From Acidovorax sp. 1608163 (lineage in GTDB: Bacteria; Pseudomonadota; Gammaproteobacteria; Burkholderiales; Burkholderiaceae_C), in NCBI RefSeq assembly GCF_003669015.1, contig NZ_CP033069.1, forward strand, positions 1,181,001 to 1,245,000: DNA of 64,000 nucleotides. Direction: 5' to 3'. A model generated the notes under the pieces. That model made no database searches, was not told the DNA's origin, and worked only from the letters and a program-made list of their open reading frames with translations. Every line of letters starts with the position of its first letter. Position 1 is the first letter of the stretch. Of this stretch, positions 41,691-50,744 are shown piece after piece. The position numbers were made by a program, and so were the translations under genes.

Positions 41691-43937
41691 TTGGCGCACG
41701 TTCACGCATCCTTTTTTCGTTCTCCGCTCCCCCTCAAGCCGGTCGCGCTGGCAGCGGCCCTCACCGTCGCGTCCTTGTCGGCAGTGCACGGCCAAGAGCT
41801 GCTGGCCCAGGCCGGTGGCACGCCGCTGCTCAAAGAGGTGGTTATCAGCAGCACGCGCAGCGAGCAAAACCCGGACGACCTGCCCATGCGCATTGATGTG
41901 ATCAATGCCCAGGCGCTGGAAGAGGGTCAGGTGCGCGACCTGCGCGATGTGGCGCGCGATCAGCCCAACATCACCGTGCCGCGCTCGCCTGCGCGCTTCA
42001 CGCTGGCCAGCGGCTCCACGGGGCGTGACCAGAATGCGGGCTTCAACATCCGGGGCCTGGAGGGCAACCGGGTGCTGATGCTGGTCGATGGCATTCGCTT
42101 GCCGCGCAGCTATGTGTTCAGCGCCAACGCCTTTGGCCGTGACTATGTGGACGTGGGGCTGCTGCAACGCATCGAGGTGCTGCGTGGCGCTACGTCGGCC
42201 CTGTATGGGTCTGACGGCATGGGCGGGCTGGTCAACTTCATCACGGCCGACCCGTCCGCCTTTTTGAAGGACGGCAAAACCCTGGGTGGCCGCGTGAGTG
42301 CGGCCTATGACGGTGATGACGATGGCAAGCGCCTGGGCGCCACGCTGGCGGGCCGCACCAATGACACAGTGCAATGGCTGGTCAGCGCCAACGTGGGCCG
42401 TGCCAACGAACTAGAGAACATGGGCACCAACGATGCGGCCAATGTGGACCGCACGCTGCCCAACCCGCAAAAGGACAAGAACGCCTCGGTGTTGGGCAAG
42501 GTGGTGGTCACGCCCGGCGGCGGACAGCGCCATGTGTTCACGCTGGAGCATGTGGACAAAACGGCCGACTACGAGCTGCTGAGCGCCCGCAGCAAGGCGC
42601 CGCTCACCAGCACCTCGGTGCTGGGTTCCACCTCGTTCACCGACATGCAGCGCAGCCGCGCCACCTGGGAGGGCAACTGGCGCGTGAACACCGCCTGGGC
42701 CGACGATGTGAAGGCGGTGCTCAGCTACCAGGATGCGCAGTCGCGCGAGTACATCACCGAAGACCGCAACACCGCTGCCGACCGCGTGCGCGATGTGACC
42801 TATGACGAGCGCACGCTGCAGGCCAACCTGCAGGGCAGCAAGCTGATCCGCATGGGGTCGGGCGCAGATGCCTGGGCGCAAAAGCTCACCTACGGGCTGG
42901 ACTACACCCGTGCAGAGGTTGAAAACCTGCAGACCGGCGTGACGCCGCCTGCGGGCGAAACCTTCCCGCTCAAGCGCTTCCCCGACACCACCGAGAGCAG
43001 CGCTGCGCTGTATGTGCAGGACGAGTTCATCCGTGGGCCGTGGAGCATCACGCCTGGCGTGCGTTTCGACAGCTTCCGCATCAAAGCCGACCAGGCTGGT
43101 TTTGCGGCCAACGCCGTCTCGCTCTCGGGCCACGCCACATCGCCCAAGCTGGGCGTGCTCTACCGTGCCAACGAGGCATGGAGCCTGTATGGCAACTACG
43201 CGGCAGGCTTCCGTGCGCCCAATGCCGGGCAGGTGAATGCGTTCTTTGAGAACACCGCCCAGGGATACAAGAGCATTCCCAACCCCAACCTGCGCCCCGA
43301 GAAAAGCCAGAACTTTGAAGTGGGTGCACGCGGGCGGCTGCAGGCTTTTTCCATCGAGGCGGCTGCTTTCACGGGGCGCTACAAAGATTTCATTGAGGAC
43401 TTGCAGGTCGTTGGCGGCACGGGTGCGCCTGGCAATCCTGTGGTCTATCAGTCCATCAACTTGGGCCGCGTCAAGATCGACGGCTTTGAAATCAAGGGCA
43501 ACATGGCCTGGGGCGACTGGCAGGGCGGGCGCATCAGCACGCCCTTTGCCTACGGCCAGGCGCGCGGGCGCGACACCAACACGGGCCGAGCCGTCAACTC
43601 GGTGGAGCCGCAGCGCCTGACGGCCGGTGTGCGCTACGACACCGCCGCCTGGCATGTGCGCCTCGATGCCACCCACAGCGCTGCCAAAAAGGCAGACGAC
43701 GTCTACACCGCTGCGGGCAGCACGCAATACCTCACCCCCGCCTACACCACGCTGGACCTGAGCGGCCAGTGGCGCATCCGCAAGGACCTGCGCCTGAATG
43801 CAGGCCTCTACAACCTCACCGACAAGAAGTACTGGCGCTGGGCCGATGTGCGTGGGCTGGCTGCTGGCAACAGCACCATCGACGCTTACAGCCAGCCAGG
43901 GCGCTCGGTGCGCGTGTCGCTGGTGGCGGACTTCTGA
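41691..43937 (+). CDS. hmuR: TonB-dependent heme/hemoglobin receptor
   Basis: A 748-residue outer-membrane receptor for heme. The likely start is a TTG at 41691 with AGGAAGAGG 6 bp upstream; the reading gives a signal peptide ending LSAVHGQ (about residue 35). The plug holds DQNAGFNIRGLEGNRVLMLV and LQRIEVLRGATSALYGSDGMGG, typical of heme and hemoglobin receptors. The FRAP and NPNL boxes of heme receptors are present (YAAGFRAPNAGQ and PNPNLRPEKSQNFEVG, about residues 510 and 530). It ends VSLVADF. It is first in the operon with hmuSTUV, behind a Fur box. Confidence 0.94.
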   Translation: MAHVHASFFRSPLPLKPVALAAALTVASLSAVHGQELLAQAGGTPLLKEVVISSTRSEQNPDDLPMRIDVINAQALEEGQVRDLRDVARDQPNITVPRSPARFTLASGSTGRDQNAGFNIRGLEGNRVLMLVDGIRLPRSYVFSANAFGRDYVDVGLLQRIEVLRGATSALYGSDGMGGLVNFITADPSAFLKDGKTLGGRVSAAYDGDDDGKRLGATLAGRTNDTVQWLVSANVGRANELENMGTNDAANVDRTLPNPQKDKNASVLGKVVVTPGGGQRHVFTLEHVDKTADYELLSARSKAPLTSTSVLGSTSFTDMQRSRATWEGNWRVNTAWADDVKAVLSYQDAQSREYITEDRNTAADRVRDVTYDERTLQANLQGSKLIRMGSGADAWAQKLTYGLDYTRAEVENLQTGVTPPAGETFPLKRFPDTTESSAALYVQDEFIRGPWSITPGVRFDSFRIKADQAGFAANAVSLSGHATSPKLGVLYRANEAWSLYGNYAAGFRAPNAGQVNAFFENTAQGYKSIPNPNLRPEKSQNFEVGARGRLQAFSIEAAAFTGRYKDFIEDLQVVGGTGAPGNPVVYQSINLGRVKIDGFEIKGNMAWGDWQGGRISTPFAYGQARGRDTNTGRAVNSVEPQRLTAGVRYDTAAWHVRLDATHSAAKKADDVYTAAGSTQYLTPAYTTLDLSGQWRIRKDLRLNAGLYNLTDKKYWRWADVRGLAAGNSTIDAYSQPGRSVRVSLVADF

Positions 43938-43981
43938 CGCACGCTACCCCAACCCCTGTCCACCCCAACCAGGAGAACCCC

Positions 43982-44326
43982 ATGGGCACCATCCCCGGTG
44001 ACAACACCGCCACCCCAGAGGCCAACCGCGACGAGGAATACAGCATGCCATGCATGGAGGCCCTGCTGGCAGGCACGTTGGCGCTGATGACCGGCTACGC
44101 GCAGGCCTGCTGCGACAGCCACCGCGAAGCCATGGCCCGCAAGATCGCCACCAACCTGGAGGCGCTGGGCCAGGCCCAGGCGCTGAGCCCGCACTTTCGC
44201 ACCATGCTGTGGAACCTGCAGGCGCGCTGGCAACCGCAAGGTCTGCAAGAGCACGCCAGCGCAGCCCTCACGGCGGCAGAGCAGCGCCGCGCGCTGTGGC
44301 TGGCCGCACCGGAGGCTGTGCAATGA
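43982..44326 (+). CDS. Small hypothetical protein of the heme operon
   Basis: A 114-residue protein of unknown function. AGGAG precedes the ATG 43982, and its stop overlaps the hmuS start (ATGA, 44323), so translation is coupled. It has a hydrophobic helix with three cysteines (Cys24, then CC at about 43-44, in the pattern MEALLAGTLALMTGYAQACC) followed by an amphipathic helical domain (MARKIATNLEALG, HFRTMLWNLQARW). It is not HemP and I know no family. The N-terminus is acidic. Coupling to hmuS suggests a role in heme handling or regulation. Confidence 0.85.
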   Translation: MGTIPGDNTATPEANRDEEYSMPCMEALLAGTLALMTGYAQACCDSHREAMARKIATNLEALGQAQALSPHFRTMLWNLQARWQPQGLQEHASAALTAAEQRRALWLAAPEAVQ

Positions 44327-45444
44327 GCGCCGTGCTGTCTTCGCCGTTGGACGTTGTGCCGCCCGCGGCCCTGGCCCCCGCCATCCGCGAGCAGTTTGCC
44401 GCGTTGCGCGCCCAGGGCCTGCGCGCCCGCGATGCGGCCGAACGCATGCAGCAGCCCGAGGGCGCTGTGGTGGCGGCCCATGCGGGCGAGCACGCTTATG
44501 CCTTGAAGGCACTGGCGCTGCGCGGGCCGTGGTTGGAGTTGCTGCAAGCCTTGCAGGCCTGCGGCCCGCTGATGGCGCTGACCCGCAACGAATCCACCGT
44601 GCACGAGAAGACCGGTGTGTACCAGAACGTCTCGGCCACCGGGCCTGTGGGGCTGGCGCTGGGGCCAGACATTGACCTGCGCCTGTTCTTTGCCCAGTGG
44701 CATGCCGGCTTTGCCGTGACGGAGCCGGGCCGCCCCGGCCACCCGAGCGCGCAAAGCCTGCAGTTCTTCAACGCCCAGGGCCATGCGGTGCACAAAATTT
44801 ATGTGCGCGAGCAGACCGACCTGGCTGTGTGGAACGCCGTGGTGGCGCGCTTTGCCGAGCCCAGCGCGGGCTATGTGTTCCAGCCCGCAGGCCCCAAGCC
44901 CGCCGTGCAGACCGATGGGGACATTGACGCCCCGGGCCTGCGCCAGGGCTGGAGCGACATGCAGGACACACACGAGTTCTTTGGCCTGCTGCGCCAATTT
45001 GGCGCAGAGCGGCAGCAGAGCTTTCGGCTGGTGGAGGGGCAGTTCACCCAGCGCCTGCAGGTCCAGGCCGTGCCCTGGCTGCTCGAGCGCGCCGCACGCG
45101 ATGGCTTGCCCATCATGGTGTTTGTGGGCAGTGGTGGCTGCATCCAGATCCACACGGGGCCGGTGCACACCATTCGCCCCATGGACACGGCCGAGGCCCG
45201 CTGGATCAATGTGCTGGACCCGGGCTTCAACCTGCACCTGCGCACCGACCGCATCGCCGCCGTGTGGGCGGTGGAGAAGCCCACGGCCGATGGCGTGGTG
45301 ACCTCGGTCGAGGCCTTTGACCACGACGGCGAGCTGATGGCCATGTTCTTTGGCGAGCGCAAACCCGGCCAAGCAGAGCTGATGGGTTGGCGCGACCTGG
45401 TGGCGGGCTTGCCCCGTGTCGATATGCCGGTGCTGCAGCCATGA
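44323..45444 (+). CDS. hmuS: Cytoplasmic heme-binding/heme-degrading factor
   Basis: A 373-residue HmuS/HemS/ChuS-family protein with two repeated halves. These proteins bind imported heme and hand it to, or act as, heme-degrading enzymes. Family blocks include ALTRNESTVHEKTGVYQNV and FFNAQGHAVHKIYVREQTD in the first half, and VGSGGCIQIHTGPVHTIRP and WINVLDPGFNLHLRTDRIAA in the second, including the conserved heme-ligand His region. It overlaps the small upstream gene by 4 bp and hmuT by 4 bp. Confidence 0.94.
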   Translation: MSAVLSSPLDVVPPAALAPAIREQFAALRAQGLRARDAAERMQQPEGAVVAAHAGEHAYALKALALRGPWLELLQALQACGPLMALTRNESTVHEKTGVYQNVSATGPVGLALGPDIDLRLFFAQWHAGFAVTEPGRPGHPSAQSLQFFNAQGHAVHKIYVREQTDLAVWNAVVARFAEPSAGYVFQPAGPKPAVQTDGDIDAPGLRQGWSDMQDTHEFFGLLRQFGAERQQSFRLVEGQFTQRLQVQAVPWLLERAARDGLPIMVFVGSGGCIQIHTGPVHTIRPMDTAEARWINVLDPGFNLHLRTDRIAAVWAVEKPTADGVVTSVEAFDHDGELMAMFFGERKPGQAELMGWRDLVAGLPRVDMPVLQP

Positions 45445-46358
45445 AGCACGAGATGAAAACCGCCAGCTCTGCGGCCTGTTCATTGCCGCGCAGAGCCGTG
45501 CTGGGCGCGATGGGCGCATTGGGTGCGTCGGCATGGGCTTTCCCCCTTGCAGCGTCGGCGCAGACCACCCCTGCACGTGCGGCGCAGCGCCTGGTGGTGC
45601 TGGGCGGCGCGCTGACCGAGGTGGTGTACCTGCTGGGGGCGCAGGCCCAACTGGTGGGCACGGACACCACCAGCCTGTTCCCCGAAGCCGCTCAGCGCAC
45701 GCCCAAGGTGGGCTATATGCGGCAGCTCTCGGCCGAAGGGCTGTTGTCGCTGCGGCCCGATTGCTTGCTGGGCACCGAAGAGGCCGGGCCCCGCGTGGTG
45801 CTGGACCAGGTGCGCAGCGCCGGGGTGCGCATCGAGCTGGTGCCCGCCAGCCACAACTGGGCCGAGGTGCAGCGCAAGGTGGCCGTGGTGGGCCAGGTGG
45901 TGGGGCGCGAGAGCGTCGCCCAGGCCCTGCTGGTGCGCCTGGATGCCGACTGGGCCCGTGTGCAGCAGCAGGTGGCTGCCGCCCCGCGCAAGCCGCGTGC
46001 ACTGTTCATCCTGTCGCACGGCGGCAGCCCCATGGTGGCTGGCACGGGCACGGCGGCCGATGCGCTCATCCGCTATGCGGGCGGTGTCAATGCCGTCACC
46101 GGGTTTGCGGGCTACCGCCCCTGGACGGCCGAAGCCCTGGCCGAGGCCGCGCCCGACGTGCTGCTCAACACCACCCAGGGCATCGAAGCCATGGGCGGTG
46201 AAGAGGCCTTCTGGCAGCGGCCCGAGTTGGCCCTGACCCCTGCCTTTGCCCGCAAGGCCCTGGTGGCCATGGAGGCCAACCACCTGCTGGGCTTTGGGCC
46301 CCGCCTGCCCGGTGTGGTGCAAGCGCTGCACACGCGCATGCGCAGCCTGGTGGCTTGA
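45441..46358 (+). CDS. hmuT: Heme ABC transporter substrate-binding protein
   Basis: A 305-residue periplasmic binding protein of the TroA/BtuF fold. A twin-arginine-like leader (LPRRAVLGAMGALGAS) ends near SAQ (residue 41). Blocks typical of HmuT are VLGGALTEVVYLLGAQ, VGTDTTSLFPEA, VGYMRQLSAEGLLSL and FILSHGGSPMVAGTGTAADALI. It passes heme to HmuUV. Overlapping ATGA with hmuS shows tight coupling. Confidence 0.93.
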   Translation: MKHEMKTASSAACSLPRRAVLGAMGALGASAWAFPLAASAQTTPARAAQRLVVLGGALTEVVYLLGAQAQLVGTDTTSLFPEAAQRTPKVGYMRQLSAEGLLSLRPDCLLGTEEAGPRVVLDQVRSAGVRIELVPASHNWAEVQRKVAVVGQVVGRESVAQALLVRLDADWARVQQQVAAAPRKPRALFILSHGGSPMVAGTGTAADALIRYAGGVNAVTGFAGYRPWTAEALAEAAPDVLLNTTQGIEAMGGEEAFWQRPELALTPAFARKALVAMEANHLLGFGPRLPGVVQALHTRMRSLVA

Positions 46359-46379
46359 TCCGCACGGACGGGGACTTCC

Positions 46380-47501
46380 ATGCCATCCACAGCCTTTGCC
46401 ATGGCTGCTTTGAACACCCGCCTACCCTGGTGGCAGCGCGCCAGCCGTGCCCTGCAGGCCCTGGGCCAGCGGCGTTTGCCCGCCCGGTGGGTGCTGGGCC
46501 TGACAGGAGCCTTGGCGTTGCTTGCCCTTGGCATTGCCAGTACCCAGGGGGCTTACGCACTCAGCCCCCGAGAGTTGCTGCAGGTGCTGCTGAGCGCGCT
46601 GACCGGTGCGGAGCCTGCGGGCTCGGGCCATTTGGTGTTCATGCACATCCGTCTGCCGCGCCTGCTGCTGGGCGCCGCCGCAGGCGCCGGGCTGGCCCTG
46701 GCTGGGGCGTTGATGCAAGGGCTGTTCCGCAACCCCCTGGCCGACCCGGGCCTGGTGGGCGTGAGCAGTGGCGCGGCACTGGCGGCGGCCACGGCCATCG
46801 TGCTGGGTGGCCTGTGGTGGCCCAGCCTGCCGCGCTCGCTGGGCAGCTGGCCGCTGCTGGGTATGGCGTTTGCCGGTGGGCTGGTGGTCACGCTCGCTAT
46901 CTACATGCTGGCCCAGTCGGCCAGTGGCACGCGGGTGGGGCTCATGCTGCTGGCGGGTGTGGCGGTGAATGCGCTGGCCATGGCGGGCCTGGGGTACCTG
47001 AGTTTTGTCTCGACCGATGAGCAACTGCGCAACCTGCAGATGTGGCTGATGGGCAGCCTGGGCGGCGCGCGCTGGGGCACGGCGTTGGTGGTGGCGTTGG
47101 CTGTGTGCGTGGCGGCGGCAGGCGCTGGCTGGTTGGCCCGCCCGCTCAATGCCCTGGCGCTGGGCGAGGCGCAGGCGCGCCTCTTGGGTGTGCCGGTGGA
47201 GCGCACCAAGCGCCTGGCCATCGGTGTGTCCGCCTTGGCGGTGGGCGCTGTCACCGCCGCCACGGGCGTGATCGGCTTCATCGGCCTGGTGGCACCGCAC
47301 GGCGTGCGCTTGCTGGCGGGGCCAGACCACCGCGTGGTGTTGCCCGCATCGGCCCTGCTGGGGGCGGCGCTGGTGCTGTTGGCCGACACGGTGGCACGTA
47401 CGGCGGTCAAGCCTGCGGAGTTGCCGCTGGGTGTGCTCACCGCGGTGCTGGGCGCGCCGCTGTTTCTGGTCATGCTGCGGCAATTCAAGGGGCGGGTGTG
47501 A
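46380..47501 (+). CDS. hmuU: Heme ABC transporter permease (FecCD family)
   Basis: A 373-residue inner-membrane permease with about ten transmembrane helices. FecCD signatures are RLPRLLLGAAAGAGLALAGA, MQGLFRNPLADPGLVGVSSG and the ATPase-coupling region RLLGVPVERTKRLAIG. It ends GVLTAVLGAPLFLVMLRQFK. The first ATG (46380) is 21 bp after hmuT; a second ATG at 46401 is also possible. The HmuV start overlaps its stop (GTGA). Confidence 0.94.
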   Translation: MPSTAFAMAALNTRLPWWQRASRALQALGQRRLPARWVLGLTGALALLALGIASTQGAYALSPRELLQVLLSALTGAEPAGSGHLVFMHIRLPRLLLGAAAGAGLALAGALMQGLFRNPLADPGLVGVSSGAALAAATAIVLGGLWWPSLPRSLGSWPLLGMAFAGGLVVTLAIYMLAQSASGTRVGLMLLAGVAVNALAMAGLGYLSFVSTDEQLRNLQMWLMGSLGGARWGTALVVALAVCVAAAGAGWLARPLNALALGEAQARLLGVPVERTKRLAIGVSALAVGAVTAATGVIGFIGLVAPHGVRLLAGPDHRVVLPASALLGAALVLLADTVARTAVKPAELPLGVLTAVLGAPLFLVMLRQFKGRV

Positions 47502-48361
47502 GGCGGTACCCCGACGGGATTACAGAGGGAGAGGCAGAAGGAGAGGCGGCTGAGCGGCCACCGCTGGCCCGCGCCGGGCACGGGTTGCAATGCCTGGACG
47601 TGGGCGTGGCCCCGCCGGGGCAGCCCGTGTTGGTGCGGGCCAGCGGCACCTTTGCACCGGGGCGCGTGACGGCCATCCTGGGCCCCAACGGCGCGGGCAA
47701 ATCCACCCTGCTGGGCTTGCTGGCGGGGCTGGCCGAGCCCGCACACGGGCAGGTGCTGCTGCAGGGCAGGGCGGTGACGGCGCACCCGCCCGAGCACATC
47801 GCCCGCTGGCGCGCCGTGATGCCGCAGGACACTGCCGTGGCGTTTGACTTCACGGTGCGCGAGGTGGTGGACATGGGCCGCTACCCGCACCGCCGCCAGC
47901 CCAGCGCCAACGAGGTGCAGGTGGTGGACGCCGCCATGCAGGCCACGGGCGTCGCGCATCTGGCCGGGCGCAGCGTCACGACCCTCTCAGGCGGGGAACG
48001 CGCCCGCACGCACCTGGCACGGGCCTTGGCGCAAATCTGGGAGCCGTTGCCAGACGCCCCGCACCGCTGGCTGCTGCTGGACGAACCCACCGCCGCCTTG
48101 GACCTGGCCCACCAGCACCAAACCTTGCGCCTGCTGCGCCACTGGGCCGAGCAGCACGGTGTGGGCGTGGTGGTGGTGCTGCACGACCTGAACCTGGCCC
48201 TGCGCTACGCGCACGACGCGGTGCTGCTGGCCGAGGGCTGCGGGCAGTTTGGCGCTGTGGATGCGGTCATCACACCTGAGGCCGTGGGCCGGGTGTGGGG
48301 TGTGGGTTGCACCTCGGTGCAGGCTGCCGACGGGGTGCGCCAGCTGCTTTTGTGGGGCTGA
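47498..48361 (+). CDS. hmuV: Heme ABC transporter ATP-binding protein
   Basis: A 287-residue ATPase that powers heme import. I start at the GTG 47498, which overlaps the hmuU stop as GTGA; the frame is open to 47042 but that is inside hmuU. Motifs: Walker A GPNGAGKST (about residue 66), Q-loop VMPQDTAVAF, signature LSGGERAR, Walker B WLLLDEPTAALD and H-loop VLHDLNLA. The N-terminal 25 residues are Glu-rich and variable. It is last in the operon; a dispersed repeat copy follows. Confidence 0.95.
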   Translation: MRRYPDGITEGEAEGEAAERPPLARAGHGLQCLDVGVAPPGQPVLVRASGTFAPGRVTAILGPNGAGKSTLLGLLAGLAEPAHGQVLLQGRAVTAHPPEHIARWRAVMPQDTAVAFDFTVREVVDMGRYPHRRQPSANEVQVVDAAMQATGVAHLAGRSVTTLSGGERARTHLARALAQIWEPLPDAPHRWLLLDEPTAALDLAHQHQTLRLLRHWAEQHGVGVVVVLHDLNLALRYAHDAVLLAEGCGQFGAVDAVITPEAVGRVWGVGCTSVQAADGVRQLLLWG

Positions 48362-48386
48362 ATCGACGGTGTGCGGCGGATGAGGT

Positions 48387-48452
48387 TTTTGGACGATTTG
48401 GCCGCTAGCGCAATATAGTCAAGCGCTAGGTGCTATATAAAAAATAGCAAAT
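48387..48452 (-). repeat. Dispersed palindromic intergenic repeat, copy 5
   Basis: In minus orientation it reads TTTGCTATTTTTTATATAGC, ACCTAGCGCTTGACTATATT and GCGCTAGCGGCC. It lies just after hmuV, between it and the convergent hydrolase gene. Confidence 0.85.
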
Positions 48453-48588
48453 AGCCTCTTGGCGGGATCGCCCTCTGTTCTTTGTCTCGGTGGGCTGTGG
48501 GGCGCTGCGAAAGAGGGCCGGTGGGCCATCGCCAAGAGCTGGCACCTGGCACTGTCTCGGCGATTTTTGGCATCGGGGTGCAGCCCTC

Positions 48589-49521
48589 TCAGCGCGCCGA
48601 CCGTCCCACTGCGTCCTGCACTGCCGGCAACACATCTTCGTAGTTGAAGCCATTTTGTGTTTTCTGTGCCGGTATGGCGACCTGCTTGTTGAGCCACTCG
48701 CGCAAGCTCTGCCCTTCGCCGGGCCGCACCAGCGGGTCATGGCTGTTGCCGGCGTAGCGAAACTCCGTGAGGTTTTCCGGGTGGTCCTTGAACTTTTCCT
48801 GAAACCCCACGGCGGGCCGCTGCTTGCTGCCTCCGGCCCAGGGGTCTTCGTCTTCGATGGAAGACCACATGGGCAGCCGCGTGTCCCACTTCCACAGGTG
48901 CTCGTACTGCCGGTTCACGCTTTGTTTGTGACAGATGCCACCCACGACCTGAGGATCGGCGCGATCCCAGTGGTAGGTGGTGCGGCAGCCTTCGCTGTGG
49001 CCGCTCAGCAAGATGGGCAGGTTCGAGTAGGCCTCGAACCAGCGGATGACCTCCGCAATGTCATCGCCCCGAGCATCAAGTCGAGCCGGGTTCACCGCCG
49101 TGTACACGCCTTCGCGTGCGCGCTCTCCACCGCGCTTGAGCATTTCCTCGGGCGTTCCTCCAGGGCATCCCAGTTTGTTGCCTTCTCGGGTCACAAATTC
49201 TGGCGTGATGACGGCAAAGCCCTCGCGGTAGTAGAACTGTGCCACGGTGGTTTCCCAGCCCCACATGCCGCCGCAGCCATGGTTGTGAATGACCAGCCCG
49301 CGCAGATTGGGGTGGCGCGGCAGCAGTGCCGTGAATTTGTCGCGGTACACCGCGCCAAACATCGGTAGATAGAAGACGCTGCGATCAAGCACCGTTCGGG
49401 TCTGGGCTTTGTCGTAGGCAGGCACTTGGCGGCTTTGCTGCGCATGAGCGTGCGGCATGAGAAGCGGCTGGGCAATCAGCAAGCCGATAGCGCCCCACAG
49501 CGCGTGTTTACAGGTCAGCAT
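48589..49521 (-). CDS. Secreted alpha/beta hydrolase (dienelactone hydrolase-like)
   Basis: A 310-residue exported hydrolase. The ATG 49521 gives a signal peptide ending PHAHAQ (about residue 28). The core shows a nucleophile elbow GHSEGCRT (about residue 175), an oxyanion region IHNHGCGGMWGWE and a likely catalytic His in GNSHDPLVRPGEG. Cys residues in NHGCGG, KLGCPGG, EGCRT and GGICHKQ could form disulfides. Family is alpha/beta hydrolase with DLH-like arrangement; the substrate is unknown. It is convergent with the heme operon and co-directional with ppsR. Confidence 0.83.
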   Translation of the reverse strand: MLTCKHALWGAIGLLIAQPLLMPHAHAQQSRQVPAYDKAQTRTVLDRSVFYLPMFGAVYRDKFTALLPRHPNLRGLVIHNHGCGGMWGWETTVAQFYYREGFAVITPEFVTREGNKLGCPGGTPEEMLKRGGERAREGVYTAVNPARLDARGDDIAEVIRWFEAYSNLPILLSGHSEGCRTTYHWDRADPQVVGGICHKQSVNRQYEHLWKWDTRLPMWSSIEDEDPWAGGSKQRPAVGFQEKFKDHPENLTEFRYAGNSHDPLVRPGEGQSLREWLNKQVAIPAQKTQNGFNYEDVLPAVQDAVGRSAR

Positions 49522-49665
49522 GGGTCCGGTTCTCCCCCGTGGTGGTGGTTTCTGCGTTCGTTGATGGATGGCCAGGCCGTCGAGGCCGTGATCCGACACT
49601 TCAGGCACCTGCCGTCTTGTGCCAGATCCTCGTGCTGCCATGCAGCCGGATGGAGCGCTGCCGTT

Positions 49666-50487
49666 TCAATACACCAGCCGCTCAGGCCGCACTTCCTGCA
49701 AGATGGTGGTGGCGATCTCTTCGATGGACTTGGTGGTGGTGGACAGCCAGCGGATGCCCGAGCGGCGCATCATGGATTCGGCCTCGGCTACTTCGGCGCG
49801 GCAGTTTTCCAGGCTGGCGTATTTGGAGTTGGGGCGGCGTTCGGCGCGGATCTCCGCCAGGCGGTCGGGGCTGATGGTCAGTCCGAAAATCTTGCTGCGA
49901 AACGGCACCAGGGCGGGGGGCAACTGGCGGCGCTCGAAGTCTTCGGGGATCAGCGGGTAGTTGGCCGCTTTGAGGCCGCACTGCATGGCCAGGTACAGGC
50001 TGGTGGGGGTCTTGCCGCTGCGGCTCACGCCCACCAGGATCACGTCAGCGCCCGCCAGGTCGCGGTTGCTCTGGCCGTCGTCGTGCGCCAGGCTGAAGTT
50101 GATGGCTTCGATGCGGTCGTTGTATTCCTTGCTGCGGCTCACGTCGCTGAAGCGTCCGATGCGGTGGTTGGACTTGATGCCCAGCTCTTCTTCCAGCGGG
50201 TTGACGAAGGTGCCAAACATGTCCAGCAGCATGCCCTTGCAGCCGTCCTGGATGACCTTGAGCACTTCCATGTTGACCAGGGTGGTGAAGACCACGGGCT
50301 TCTTGCCCTCGACTTCGCCGGTGTGGTTGATTTGCCGCACCGCCTGGTGGGCCTTGTCCACGGTGTCGATGAAGGGCAGGCGCACATGGCGGGGCTTCAT
50401 CTCAAACTGGGCCAGGATGGCGTTGCCGAAGGTCTCGGCGGTGATGCCGGTGCCGTCAGACACGAAAAATACGGTGCGGGTGTGCAT
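49666..50487 (-). CDS. ppsR: PEP synthase regulatory protein (kinase/pyrophosphorylase)
   Basis: A 273-residue DUF299-family enzyme that inactivates PEP synthase by ADP-dependent phosphorylation and reactivates it by Pi-dependent dephosphorylation. The P-loop-like [15 protein letters not shown] (about residue 153) and the N-terminal [20 protein letters not shown] are typical. It is divergent from ppsA, which it controls after translation; this is the normal arrangement. The start 50487 has a weak AAGGG site. Confidence 0.95.
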   Translation of the reverse strand: MHTRTVFFVSDGTGITAETFGNAILAQFEMKPRHVRLPFIDTVDKAHQAVRQINHTGEVEGKKPVVFTTLVNMEVLKVIQDGCKGMLLDMFGTFVNPLEEELGIKSNHRIGRFSDVSRSKEYNDRIEAINFSLAHDDGQSNRDLAGADVILVGVSRSGKTPTSLYLAMQCGLKAANYPLIPEDFERRQLPPALVPFRSKIFGLTISPDRLAEIRAERRPNSKYASLENCRAEVAEAESMMRRSGIRWLSTTTKSIEEIATTILQEVRPERLVY

Positions 50488-50744
50488 GGAGGCCCTTTTG
50501 TAAACACGATGGACGCCAAACAGGGTTGGGGCAGGCGTTGCGTCCCGATTTGTGTCCGCCCTATTGCGTCGTCAGCCCGTTGCCAGAAGCTCGGGCCTAC
50601 AATTGTCACAATTATCCAAATTCTCACCATGCACACCGTCGGCCTACAACCACAACGACAAAGCTGCAGCCTGTGCATGGCCGCTTGCCTGACGCCCGCC
50701 GAGGCCAGGCATGCAGACCCGGTTTCAACTTCTGGAGCTTTCCC

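Noticed and set aside
47042..47497. N-terminal extension of the hmuV frame
   Set aside because: It lies inside hmuU in another phase; the GTGA overlap at 47498 explains the true start.
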